Below, piece after piece: positions 27,921 through 37,681 of a stretch of DNA of 64,000 nt. Location: NCBI RefSeq assembly GCF_000384815.1, contig NZ_ARQF01000019.1, forward strand, positions 62,001-126,000, read 5' to 3'. Made by a program: the position numbers and the translations under genes. The notes below the pieces were generated by a model. That model saw nothing but the letters and a program-made list of their open reading frames with translations. It was not told where the DNA came from and made no database searches. This DNA comes from Halodesulfovibrio aestuarii DSM 17919 = ATCC 29578 (GTDB lineage: Bacteria; Desulfobacterota; Desulfovibrionia; Desulfovibrionales; Desulfovibrionaceae). How positions within the stretch are numbered: position 1 is the first letter of the stretch; each line of letters begins with the position of its first letter.

Positions 27921-29189
27921 ATGTCAAGCATCTATATATTATGGGACGAATCCCACCTATGGGGTTTACTCGTCTGGCGGGCACTGGAAGCAATGAAACT
28001 TCCATATTGCATTGTGCGGGGAGAAGAAATAGCGCAGGGATTGCTTTCTTGCAACCCACCAGCTCTACTTCTTGTTCCTGGAGGCAACGCCAGACTTAAA
28101 GCAGACGCCCTTGGTTCTACGGGAATCGAGGAAATACGTAAATATGTTGCTAATGGCGGAAAGTACTTAGGCTTCTGCGGCGGCGCAGGACTCGGGCTTA
28201 CCGGTAAAAATGGCCTTAACCTCTGCCCATGGGAACGGGCAAAATTTACCAACCGCTTACAACACTTTGTCAGCGGGCACCTTCATTCCGCTATCGGTGC
28301 TGACATTTCCCAAGCGGCTGACCTTATTCCAGAGAATTTTCCCGCAACTCCAGCACTTCCTGTTTGGTGGCCAGCAAAATTTTCTCCAAAAGAGAATACT
28401 GATGTCGAAATTTTAGCCAGCTACACAACGCCTGATAATGATTTCTGGATTGCAGACCTGCCACTTAACACCTTGCCTCCTGGAACATTCAATGAATGGG
28501 AAGCACTTTACGACATCAAACTTCGTCCAGAATTTCTTGAAGGTCAGCCCTGCATTCTTGCAGGTAAATACGGTGAAGGCCGTTATGTGCTAAGCTACAC
28601 GCACCTTGAAACACCAAATTCTCCTGATGCAAATGCCTGGCTCGCCCACATCATTGCCACACTCACAGAAGGTACTGTAAGCACAAAACAAACGCTGGTA
28701 ACAGACTGGCATCCTTCAACCGAGCCACCGCAATGGACAGATGAAAAGCTACTGGAAGCAAAAGGGATATTTGACGATATAGTCACAATTGGCAAGAACC
28801 ATTGTCTTTTCTTTGCAAGAAACTCATGGCTTATTGGCTGGCGGGCAGGAATTCCGGGTGCAAACCTGAATAACCTCTACAACGGGCTATGCTCCGCTGT
28901 CTCCATGCAGCCTACTCCTGCTGCGGAAAACTACTGGGCTTCTGTCTCTGATGAGTTCATGCACAACCTGCATCTCTTTTACGAGGGAGTAAAAGGATAT
29001 CTGCTAGCAGAACGCCTTGCCATGACCTTATCAAAAACGTTTCCGGAAACTGTTTCTACAGAATCACTACGCAACCAGCGGACGGCACTTTTCGGCCCTC
29101 CAATGGCAAGCGGGGGGCTATATCTTGAACTTCTTCAGACATTAGACCATGTTGTATATCTTCTACTGCCGCACCATATACAGCCATAG
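27921..29189 (+). CDS. BPL_N-domain protein (glutamine amidotransferase-like fold)
   Basis: The 422-residue protein has an N-terminal BPL_N domain of about 230 residues, with PALLLVPGGNARLK and the nucleophile elbow GGKYLGFCGGAGLGLT containing the candidate Cys. The domain is named for the N-terminus of yeast biotin-protein ligase, but there is no ligase domain here. The C-terminal half (residues 230-422) is helical and unknown. A ribosome site (gcggaagg) precedes the ATG. It is divergent from valS and ends in a strong terminator. Confidence 0.78.
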   Translation: MSSIYILWDESHLWGLLVWRALEAMKLPYCIVRGEEIAQGLLSCNPPALLLVPGGNARLKADALGSTGIEEIRKYVANGGKYLGFCGGAGLGLTGKNGLNLCPWERAKFTNRLQHFVSGHLHSAIGADISQAADLIPENFPATPALPVWWPAKFSPKENTDVEILASYTTPDNDFWIADLPLNTLPPGTFNEWEALYDIKLRPEFLEGQPCILAGKYGEGRYVLSYTHLETPNSPDANAWLAHIIATLTEGTVSTKQTLVTDWHPSTEPPQWTDEKLLEAKGIFDDIVTIGKNHCLFFARNSWLIGWRAGIPGANLNNLYNGLCSAVSMQPTPAAENYWASVSDEFMHNLHLFYEGVKGYLLAERLAMTLSKTFPETVSTESLRNQRTALFGPPMASGGLYLELLQTLDHVVYLLLPHHIQP

Positions 29190-29239
29190 TGTTCTATAAC
29201 CCACATGGGGTACAGGGCACGCACGTTCAATAACACATT

Positions 29240-29287
29240 AAAAAGCCCATTCTGTTGTAACCATTCAACAGAATGGGCTTTTTTTAT
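29240..29287 (+). terminator. Intrinsic terminator
   Basis: AAAAAGCCCATTCTGTTG and CAACAGAATGGGCTTTTTTT form a long perfect stem. Confidence 0.88.
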
Positions 29288-29454
29288 GTTGTAGCATTAT
29301 TAAACACCACCATAACCTATTCAAACAGTTAGGAAGTGTAGGCAACAACTCTTTAGTAGACTTGGTATTCTTTTCTTTAATCCTTGCTGCAAGACGTTCA
29401 CGATTCTATCATACCAAGTGAGAACGACACACACTTGGCAAGGAGTTTCTTTTC

Positions 29455-30147
29455 ATGAAAAAGATTTTCTTACTGCTGCTGCTCTCCGGATTAATTTCCT
29501 TAGGTATCAGCTCTTACACTACCGTTTCTATTAATCCTATCCTCAAAAAAACAGTGCATTACATTGGCCCTCGAGTCATGGGATCAAAAGTGCAGCTTGA
29601 GGATGCCAAGTTATCTACGCTCTCCGGTTATGGTTCACTTCAAAACGTCTATCTTGGTAACCCGGTTGGGTTCCCTCGCGGACACTGTATTCAGATTGGA
29701 GCAATTGATGTGGATATGCTTCCATCATCCATTGGTACAGGTACCATCATTATCAATGACCTTACCATCAAGGATATGGACATTGCGTTTATAACACAGC
29801 GTAAAGAAAATAACTTTGCACTGTTACTCCAGAACTTACGACGAAAACTTCCCGAAGCTCCGGTCTTTCCGCCCAATCCAAGCAAAGAAATTGACTACGC
29901 TAATGTAATCGGAAATCGATATGTCATTAAAAATGTGCATATCATCAGCCCGTCAGTCAGTGGCTCAATGCCCAAACCACAAAAAGCAAACTTTAGCGTC
30001 ATGATGGACGATATGAACTTTTCAGACATTGGTGCCCCGGAACATGGCGTTCCGTTTCTGGTGGCACTTGAACAAATTCTAGCCAAAATAGAAAATCGGG
30101 TTCGTTACGCTGTAATGGACACATACGCCCGCTACAAAAACTACTAA
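29455..30147 (+). CDS. AsmA-like exported protein of unknown function
   Basis: The 230-residue protein starts with a hydrophobic export segment (KKIFLLLLLSGLISLGISS) and continues with beta-strand-rich sequence. VQLEDAKLSTLSGYGSLQNV and NDLTIKDMDIAF recall the repeated strand pattern of AsmA/DUF748-type proteins, which are lipid-transport or envelope proteins, but the match is by eye only. A good ribosome site (aaggag) precedes the ATG. It is monocistronic, with 270 nt of AT-rich DNA before nfeD. Confidence 0.65.
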   Translation: MKKIFLLLLLSGLISLGISSYTTVSINPILKKTVHYIGPRVMGSKVQLEDAKLSTLSGYGSLQNVYLGNPVGFPRGHCIQIGAIDVDMLPSSIGTGTIIINDLTIKDMDIAFITQRKENNFALLLQNLRRKLPEAPVFPPNPSKEIDYANVIGNRYVIKNVHIISPSVSGSMPKPQKANFSVMMDDMNFSDIGAPEHGVPFLVALEQILAKIENRVRYAVMDTYARYKNY

Positions 30148-30419
30148 CAATCAATTATGCAATACCCCTCTACACAAAAACTTTGTACATTTAGCACTGT
30201 ATAAATAAAACATTTCCGTAAGCAACGTTTCATTTTCTTTTACAGCAATAAATGCAAAAAACTAAAACGCATCTATTTATAATATGTGCATGTGCTTTAT
30301 CTATTCACTGTTTATTTATTTTTTTTAAAATTCAACATAGATTTTCCATTTACTCTACTACAACGTAGTGATAGTCACGTCACCACGATATAGAGAATGC
30401 AATATGGAGAATTCATTCG

Positions 30420-30878
30420 ATGTTTGACACAAATTTTGATGTAAATTTTATCTGGCTGGCTTGGTTTTCATTAGCAGTAGTTTTTTTCCTTATTGAAATG
30501 TTTACTCCAACCTTCATTGTTATCTTCTTCTCTGCAGGAGCCGTGCTGGCCGGTTGCGCAGCACTGCTTGATATGTCTTTGACATTTCAAGTCGTGACTT
30601 TTTTCTCCTCTTCCATCGCCCTGCTCATCCTTCTTCGTAAAAAAATGCCGAGCATGTTCAGTCAGGATACCGTGGATAATGAAGTATTCACAGACGCTGC
30701 ACTGAACTCAAAAGCAACCGTTACTGAGCCGATAACAAGTGCTACAGCCGGACGCATAAAATATCAGGGTACTTTCTGGAATGCTGAATCAACGGAAGAA
30801 ATCACTTCCGGCACAATTGTAACGATTCTCGCCCGAAAAGAATCCGACCCCAATACTTTCATTGTTAAAAAGGATTAA
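30420..30878 (+). CDS. NfeD-like membrane protein
   Basis: This short NfeD protein of 152 residues has two or three membrane spans and a C-terminal OB-fold (about residues 90-150, ending TIVTILARKESDPNTFIVKKD). It corresponds to the short NfeD1b class that lacks a ClpP-like protease domain. These proteins partner SPFH/stomatin proteins in the membrane, and the SPFH gene starts 1 nt after its stop. A ribosome site (atggagaa) precedes the ATG. Confidence 0.88.
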   Translation: MFDTNFDVNFIWLAWFSLAVVFFLIEMFTPTFIVIFFSAGAVLAGCAALLDMSLTFQVVTFFSSSIALLILLRKKMPSMFSQDTVDNEVFTDAALNSKATVTEPITSATAGRIKYQGTFWNAESTEEITSGTIVTILARKESDPNTFIVKKD

Positions 30879-30879
30879 C

Positions 30880-31803
30880 ATGACCAGTCTTATTACTTCT
30901 ATAGTTATTGCCGTTCTCGTTCTCATTACACTCATTAAAACTGCTATTGTTGTACCGCAAAAAAGCTCTTTCGTTGTTGAAAGATTAGGCAAGTATTCTA
31001 AAACACTTGATGCGGGCCTGCATATTCTTATCCCTTTTGTAGACAAAGTTGCCTATCGTCGTTCCACCAAAGAAGAAATTCTCAACATTGCATCTCAGTC
31101 CTGCATTACCAGTGACAACGTCGTCGTTGAAATCGACGGAGTACTCTATATCCAAGTGCAGGACGTTATGAAATCCTGCTACGGCGTAAACGACTACTAC
31201 CTTGCTGCAAGCCAGCTGGCACAAACATCCCTGCGCTCTGCCATCGGTAAGATCAGCCTTGATAAAACCTTTGAAGAACGCGACAGCATTAATGCTGCTG
31301 TTGTTGGTGCTGTTGATGAAGCAGCACGTGAATGGGGCATCAAGGTTATGCGTTACGAAATTCAGGACATCACCCCGCCGGAAAGCGTTATGCATGCAAT
31401 GGAACAACAGATGAAAGCTGAACGTGAAAAACGTGCAGAAATTGCCAGTTCCGAAGGTGACAGACAGTCCCGTATCAACCGCGCGGAAGGTTACAAACAG
31501 GAAGCAATTGAACTTTCTGAAGGTGAAAAACAGAAAAAAATTAACGAAGCAGCCGGTCAGGCACAGGAAATTCTCCTTATTGCGGAAGCAACATCTAAAG
31601 GCATTTCCCTCATTGCAGACGCTATGTCCGGCCCTAATGGTAAGGATGCAGCACAGCTTAAAATTGCTGAACAGTTTATTAATCAATTCGGTAAAATGGC
31701 TGAAAAATCCAACACAATGATCATTCCAGCTGACATGGCAAATGTTGGCGGCATGGTTGCCTCTGCCTCTGAAATTTTAAATCAAATTAAATTAGAGAAA
31801 TAA
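30880..31803 (+). CDS. SPFH/stomatin-family protein (paraslipin, QmcA-like)
   Basis: The 307-residue protein has an N-terminal membrane anchor (residues 1-22), the SPFH domain (about 25-200; QKSSFVVERLGKYSKTLDAGLHILIPFVDKV is diagnostic), and a charged coiled coil rich in EKRAEIASSEGDR and AEGYKQEAIELSEGEKQKKI. Such proteins oligomerise into membrane microdomain scaffolds. I start at ATG 30880, after the aagga in the nfeD 3' end; an in-frame ATG at 30862 would overlap nfeD. Operon with nfeD. Confidence 0.92.
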   Translation: MTSLITSIVIAVLVLITLIKTAIVVPQKSSFVVERLGKYSKTLDAGLHILIPFVDKVAYRRSTKEEILNIASQSCITSDNVVVEIDGVLYIQVQDVMKSCYGVNDYYLAASQLAQTSLRSAIGKISLDKTFEERDSINAAVVGAVDEAAREWGIKVMRYEIQDITPPESVMHAMEQQMKAEREKRAEIASSEGDRQSRINRAEGYKQEAIELSEGEKQKKINEAAGQAQEILLIAEATSKGISLIADAMSGPNGKDAAQLKIAEQFINQFGKMAEKSNTMIIPADMANVGGMVASASEILNQIKLEK

Positions 31804-31826
31804 CTTTTCTCACCAACTGTAAATTT

Positions 31827-31864
31827 AAGGCTGCTTCTGAGGATTATTCAGGAGCAGCCTTTTG
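31827..31864 (+). terminator. Intrinsic terminator after the SPFH gene
   Basis: AAGGCTGCTTCTGA and TCAGGAGCAGCCTT pair with one mismatch and are followed by TTTGCTTTT. Confidence 0.75.
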
Positions 31865-31904
31865 CTTTTAGGATGTTACTTGGCAGCATAATCGTATTTT
31901 TTGA

Positions 31905-33077
<1,173 letters not shown>

Positions 33078-33115
33078 AGAACTGCACATTACAGTTCTAC
33101 AGTCTAATGCAAAAG

Positions 33116-33151
33116 AAAACGCCCTGTTCAACGAAAGCAGGGCGTTTTTTT
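33116..33151 (+). terminator. Intrinsic terminator after tgt
   Basis: AAAACGCCCTG and CAGGGCGTTTT pair around TTCAACGAAAG and are followed by T. Confidence 0.88.
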
Positions 33152-33282
33152 ATATAAAATATTTCAGGGTCTATTTCATTCTCCCGCAATACAAGAATTT
33201 CGACTAGTATGACGCATTTTCTGTTGCGTTTTATATTTGCCCACGATAAATAAGAGTCTGCCTCAACATATGGACCTCGGTT

Positions 33283-33460
33283 GAAGACAGCAGGAGAGAC
33301 CCCCTTTTTTCCCCAAAAAAGGAACGGCGCCGAAGATGTAACTCTTTCAGGCAAAAGGACTGCTGCTCGGACGAGCCTCTGGAGAGACTCCGCAAGGAGC
33401 ACCGAAGGAGCAAACTGCTTTCCCAGTGCAGTGAAACTCTCAGGTAAAAGGACAGAGTGG
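33283..33460 (+). ncRNA. Tandem glycine riboswitch (two aptamers), no gene directly downstream
   Basis: Two consecutive copies of the gcvT-type aptamer are visible. Aptamer 1 has GGAGAGACC, GGCGCCGAAGA, CTCTTTCAGGCAAAAGGAC, with P1 closing as CAGCAG/CTGCTG (33288-33293 with 33360-33365). After a linker of about ten bases, aptamer 2 has GGAGAGACTCC, CACCGAAGGAGCAA and CTCTCAGGTAAAAGGACAGAG. The 3' strand of its P1 (GGACAGAG) can pair instead with CCTCTGTCC at 33490-33499. Such RNAs sense glycine cooperatively and usually control gcv genes or glycine/alanine carriers. Here none follows. Confidence 0.93.
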
Positions 33461-33527
33461 ACCCATAAAACCAATATTGCGTTTTGCCGTCCTCTGTCCC
33501 ACTTTTCAGTCACACCGTTTCCATTTA

Positions 33528-33555
33528 GGCACCGCTTAGCGGGGCTGTTTTTTTG
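33528..33555 (+). terminator. Terminator hairpin of the glycine riboswitch expression platform
   Basis: GCACCGC and GCGGGGC form a seven-base-pair stem with one mismatch around TTA, and a run of eight T follows. Its distance behind aptamer 2 fits an expression platform. Confidence 0.6.
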
Positions 33556-33675
33556 CGTTCACGCTTTGACAGCCAGCAAACTGGGAGCATTTAATTACGT
33601 TTGTAATCGCCTAGGTGCGATACATATATAGGGGAATATAGATTCCCCTCCTGACTGGTTTGTTGTTGTGGTTGC

Positions 33676-33708
33676 GATGCGCCGGAGCTTTTTAGTTCCG
33701 GCGCATCT
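33676..33708 (+). terminator. Second hairpin terminator downstream of the riboswitch
   Basis: GATGCGCCGGA and TCCGGCGCATC pair perfectly; the T-run is interrupted (TGCATTTT). It lies before any gene, so a transcript that passes 33555 would still probably end here. Confidence 0.65.
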
Positions 33709-33964
33709 GCATTTTATAACACCCGCGTTTTCCCTTTATCGAGTCTTTGTTTTCCCGCCATACGACCTTCTTTTCTATTTAGTATGTTACGGCAGTGTAA
33801 ACATTATCATTGCTACACCTGCATAAAAAAAGCACTACACTTTCATAGTCCTCTTTTTTTTATGACATTAGGTGAAGCTATTAATAGTGTTTTGTTTTTA
33901 TCGTTTTTTTCTGCCGTTACCAGTACTTTAAATATAAGAAGTTTTATCTTCACAGGAGCTTACT

Positions 33965-34363
33965 ATGCAGACAGTTTCCTTAAAAAGAAATGGCAAAGAA
34001 AACCTAGTATTTACTGGTGAGTTACTTGTGAGCCTTGATGACAGAGAAGTAATGGGCGTAACTCCAAATTGGTGGGAACTGAAACTGTACAAAACCTCAA
34101 TCGGAAAATTCATCCTGTCCTCCACATTCCATATCAACTACCCTAACAGACGTACGCTGTACGGAGCCCTGAGCTTTTCTGAAGCAGAGCATCTACAGCA
34201 CTACCTTGTTAACGAATGCAACGGACCTACAAAAATAGCTGATGAATTCATCAACAGAGCTGCCAAGCGTGATAATGCATTTCAGACAATACTCAACAAC
34301 CAGAAAGGTAGCACTTCCTACAAGCAACCGACTGTTAAGCCTTTCACCTCAAAGGCACTTTAA
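33965..34363 (+). CDS. Hypothetical protein, 132 residues
   Basis: A clear ribosome site (caggagctt) precedes the ATG, and a perfect-palindrome terminator follows, so this is a likely real gene. The product is soluble and lacks a signal peptide. It includes a tryptophan pair (TPNWWELKLYKTS) and FSEAEHLQHYLVNECN. The C-terminal 25 residues look disordered (NNQKGSTSYKQPTVKPFTSK). I do not recognise a family. It lies about 500 nt behind the riboswitch, with two terminators between, so glycine control of it is unlikely. Confidence 0.72.
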   Translation: MQTVSLKRNGKENLVFTGELLVSLDDREVMGVTPNWWELKLYKTSIGKFILSSTFHINYPNRRTLYGALSFSEAEHLQHYLVNECNGPTKIADEFINRAAKRDNAFQTILNNQKGSTSYKQPTVKPFTSKAL

Positions 34364-34372
34364 TTTTACAAT

Positions 34373-34405
34373 AAAAAAAGGATGGAGCATGCTCCATCCT
34401 TTTTT
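34373..34405. terminator. Bidirectional terminator (perfect palindrome)
   Basis: AAAAAAAGGATGGAGCATGC continues as its own complement with a run of T. It lies between the convergent hypothetical gene and MCP gene. Confidence 0.88.
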
Positions 34406-34511
34406 ATTTCATCTATGCAACCTGCTAAGCACAATGACCGGCGCCATCACCTTGCCTTCCAGTAAAAAGCAGAAGACTACGACGTGCGGCAGAATGCAAT
34501 TATCCTTCAAG

Positions 34512-36530
34512 TTAAGAACGCATATTCTCAATAATACCATTCAAATCCAACGCAAGCTGTGCCACAGCCTCAACGGCAACCGTCGATTCCGTCATAGCGG
34601 CAGCTGTCTGTTCAGAGATATCACTGATAACAGTTACAGAACTGTTGATCTGTTCACTTGCCGCTGACTGCTCTTCAGAAGCAGTGGCAATAGCACGAAC
34701 CTGATCCGAAGTTGCTTCTACCATTCCCATAATTGACTTCAATGCTTCACCTGAGCGGGCAGCCAGTTCCGTAGAATCCCCTACAAGTTCAACAGCCTTT
34801 TCAGTTGCTTCAACGTTCTGGTGTGTGCTGGTTTGAATTGCACCTACATATTCAACAACTTGGCGAGTAGCATTCATTGTTTTTTCTGCAAGTTTGCGCA
34901 CTTCATCTGCCACCACAGCAAAACCTCGACCAGCATCACCAGCACGCGCAGCTTCAATAGCCGCATTCAATGCAAGTAAGTTAGTCTGGTCTGCAATATC
35001 TTCAATTACGGTAATAATCTGACCAATTCCATCAGCGCGGGAACCAAGCACACTCATTTCTTCTTTCAAAGCCTGTGCCTGCTCTGCAACAGCATGAATT
35101 TTATCCACAGCCTGAGCAACAATCTGCCCACCTTCTGCGGCCTTTTCCTGCGTTTGTGCAGCAAGTTCCGCAGCATCAGAAGCATTACGGGCAACCTCAA
35201 GAACAGACGCATTCATTTGCGTCATTGCGCTTGCAGATTCTCCTGTTAGTTTCTGTTGCTCGTCAGCACCATTACTGGATTGACGAATCTGCGCGGCAAG
35301 TTCCTCAGATGCAGACGATACCTGCTCTGAGATATCCTGAGCAGACTTCGCTGCATGGGTAATTTTCTGATTCTGTTCTTCCACCCTACGTTGTTGCCTG
35401 CGCATGGTTGTCATATCTGTTATCATCACAAAGACACCAAGCATTTTTCCATCTAAGTCATAGATAGGAGCAGCATCAAAAATAAGAGTTAGCTGTTCAC
35501 CCACAAAGTTTTCAAGATCACCTTCATTACCAGTGGAAGGCTTACACGACGTAATTACATCATTAATAATACGATCACAGCAAGGGTCGTTAACGATAAA
35601 CTTAGAAACCGGAACACCTTTATAATCAATAGGTGTTCCTGAAATCCCCATAAGATCAATGGCTTTCTGATTGGTAGATGTAACGTTTCGGTCGACATCA
35701 CAAATCAAAATTGGTGCTGTCATGCCACGCAGGACCCCTTTTGAAAAACCAAGCTCGACTTTAAGTTTTTCAACCATTCCCCCAAGGTTGTTAGATAAAT
35801 TCCCGAGCTCATCTTCGCTTTCCACCAAAAATTGTGCATTGAAGTCGCCATTTGAAATGGCGTCAGATGCAGCAGTAATATGCTCAATTGGCTTAATAAC
35901 GACTTTGCGAATAAAGAACACAACACACAGCACGAGTACAATCAGCCCGGTAAGAGAAATCGCGATGTTCTCGTACATCTGCATGGTAATAGTACTCATG
36001 GTTCCTGATATGTCTTTGGTAATAACCAATTGCCCGAGAATTGGCTTGGAAGCACCGTGACAGTGCTTACAGGAAGGCGCGTTAGGAATTGAAATGACCC
36101 TGACAAAAACGGGGGTACTACCACCGCTTATAATCAAGTTTTCTGTTATCTTTTCTTGCAGTGCCCGTTTAGAAACATCCGCAAAGCCATCAATAGGCAG
36201 TACCCCGGCTATCTGTTTAGCAACATTAATTTGCTGGGTTGAATACGTTACTTCGCCTGCGTAATCTGCAAGATGAATCTTCATGTCAGGATATTCATCC
36301 CGCAGGCGACTGAATTCTGCAGTCGTTCCTTCATCATTGCCGACAACCATCGGGCGCTCAATCGCTTCCTGTACCAGTTGTGAAGTCTGTGTCAGTGAAT
36401 CACTTAATTGCTCCAACATCCCCTCACGCTGAAGAAATGTTGAAGTTCCGATAAGTATAGAGAACACAACAAACGAAATGATGGTGATTAAGAGTGTTAT
36501 CTTAGCACCTAAAGAAGCCCGTATCGCCAT
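34512..36530 (-). CDS. Methyl-accepting chemotaxis protein with a periplasmic c-haem motif
   Basis: The 672-residue chemoreceptor has TM1 (about 8-33), a periplasmic domain (34-188), TM2 (about 189-212), HAMP, a PAS domain (about 265-385) and a signalling domain (about 400-672) with the hairpin tip NLLALNAAIEAARAGDAGRG. The periplasmic part carries SCKHCHGA at residues 153-160, a CxxCH c-type haem site. This matches the known DcrA type of redox or oxygen chemoreceptor in Desulfovibrio. It starts at ATG 36530 with aggagga upstream. The tetrahaem cytochrome gene ends 9 nt before it, so both are one operon. Confidence 0.94.
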   Translation of the reverse strand: MAIRASLGAKITLLITIISFVVFSILIGTSTFLQREGMLEQLSDSLTQTSQLVQEAIERPMVVGNDEGTTAEFSRLRDEYPDMKIHLADYAGEVTYSTQQINVAKQIAGVLPIDGFADVSKRALQEKITENLIISGGSTPVFVRVISIPNAPSCKHCHGASKPILGQLVITKDISGTMSTITMQMYENIAISLTGLIVLVLCVVFFIRKVVIKPIEHITAASDAISNGDFNAQFLVESEDELGNLSNNLGGMVEKLKVELGFSKGVLRGMTAPILICDVDRNVTSTNQKAIDLMGISGTPIDYKGVPVSKFIVNDPCCDRIINDVITSCKPSTGNEGDLENFVGEQLTLIFDAAPIYDLDGKMLGVFVMITDMTTMRRQQRRVEEQNQKITHAAKSAQDISEQVSSASEELAAQIRQSSNGADEQQKLTGESASAMTQMNASVLEVARNASDAAELAAQTQEKAAEGGQIVAQAVDKIHAVAEQAQALKEEMSVLGSRADGIGQIITVIEDIADQTNLLALNAAIEAARAGDAGRGFAVVADEVRKLAEKTMNATRQVVEYVGAIQTSTHQNVEATEKAVELVGDSTELAARSGEALKSIMGMVEATSDQVRAIATASEEQSAASEQINSSVTVISDISEQTAAAMTESTVAVEAVAQLALDLNGIIENMRS

Positions 36531-36539
36531 TATGTCCTC

Positions 36540-36989
36540 CTAGTGTGCACCGCTGTTTACAAGCGGCTTAAACCCAAAATCATTAACTCGTGCTGCATTA
36601 TGACACACCACGCAGTCTTCTTGATCTGGTTTACGCTTGATCAAATCAGGATCACCGTCTTCAGCATGTGCCGCACCAGGTCCATGACATGTCTCACACC
36701 CAACATCTGATAGTTCCGGAGTCACTTCGTAGCTAACAAACCCCCCCTTTTTATATCCAGTAGTATGGCATTCGTAGCATTCTTGTTGCTCCGCCTTTGT
36801 AAGTTTAGGCGCCATTACCGCAATACTCTCCCACGATGTGGCTTTCTTAGAATATTGCATAAAACGACCATGTTCTGCTTCATGACATTCCCCGCAGGCA
36901 GCTGACCCCACATATTTAGCTGCGAACGCAAAACATGGCACGCACAGAACCAATATGAGAGCAACAAAAAGGACTCTCTGGTTTTGCAT
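36540..36989 (-). CDS. Tetrahaem c-type cytochrome (cytochrome c-554/c-552-like)
   Basis: The protein has 149 residues from ATG 36989 (gggag upstream). Residues 1-23 form a signal peptide ending AFAA. Four CxxCH motifs are visible: CGECH, CYECH, CETCH and CVVCH, giving four c-type haems in about 125 mature residues. The spacing and the segment VGSAACGECHEAEH fit the c-554 family, not tetrahaem cytochrome c3. It should be periplasmic and is cotranscribed with the haem-containing chemoreceptor, so it could be a redox partner of that receptor. This pairing is inferred. Confidence 0.92.
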   Translation of the reverse strand: MQNQRVLFVALILVLCVPCFAFAAKYVGSAACGECHEAEHGRFMQYSKKATSWESIAVMAPKLTKAEQQECYECHTTGYKKGGFVSYEVTPELSDVGCETCHGPGAAHAEDGDPDLIKRKPDQEDCVVCHNAARVNDFGFKPLVNSGAH

Positions 36990-37447
36990 ATCTTTTCTCC
37001 CTTTTTGGAAGAACATTCGCACACTTCCCTACGCTTGCACGAACACTCTTCACGACTACCACCCACGTACTCCTTTTTATAAGGAAACTCTATATCCTCC
37101 ATCGGTTTCTATTCATCACTCTTTAATTTTTTTAAACCATAGGACAAACGATTAAATAATACTGATTGAGCGATCAACACAATCAAACACACTCAACATC
37201 CTTTTTTTATTAAATAAAACTAAAAAAATCAACTTATTTAGCACTCCAAACTCTCTAGCTAAGCACAAAGTCACTCATATTTAAGCACCGATAAAAATCT
37301 AAAATGCATCTATCCAATAAAAATATACAGTTCCAATATCATATGTTCTTGCCATGCTCACATATTACACTGCCAGTAGCATTACCAACACACTCACCCA
37401 TACCGTCTTACAGTAATATATTATTCATTTTATTTTGGGGATTAGAA

Positions 37448-37618
37448 ATGGTTCAAGATCCAAAAGCTTCCCATTTTCGTTCATTACGAAATGTTTTGTT
37501 CATTATACTTTGTATTACTTTTGCAATAGGTACATGGCGAATTCTGAACGATACAACTCACAAAGATATTCCAAATGCAGAAAAGACATTTACTGAAGAG
37601 CAAAACATCGAAAAATGA
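37448..37618 (+). CDS. Small single-span membrane protein (56 residues)
   Basis: An ATG at 37448 follows a purine-rich stretch (tggggattagaa). The product has one hydrophobic segment (VLFIILCITFAIGTW) after a basic N-terminal region, then a charged tail (DIPNAEKTFTEEQNIEK), so it would be a membrane protein with its C-terminus probably outside. It lies 63 nt upstream of the MinD/CpaE-like gene and probably shares its transcript. No family is recognised. Confidence 0.55.
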   Translation: MVQDPKASHFRSLRNVLFIILCITFAIGTWRILNDTTHKDIPNAEKTFTEEQNIEK

Positions 37619-37681
37619 TTACAATTCCATGTTGTAAACAGTATACTTCGTTTTTCCCTACAGAAGTAAGCGGAGGAATTT

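Noticed and set aside
33281-33631. A 116-codon frame over the glycine riboswitch, and an antisense one of 138 codons
   Set aside because: They coincide with the conserved aptamer RNA, which explains the sequence better.
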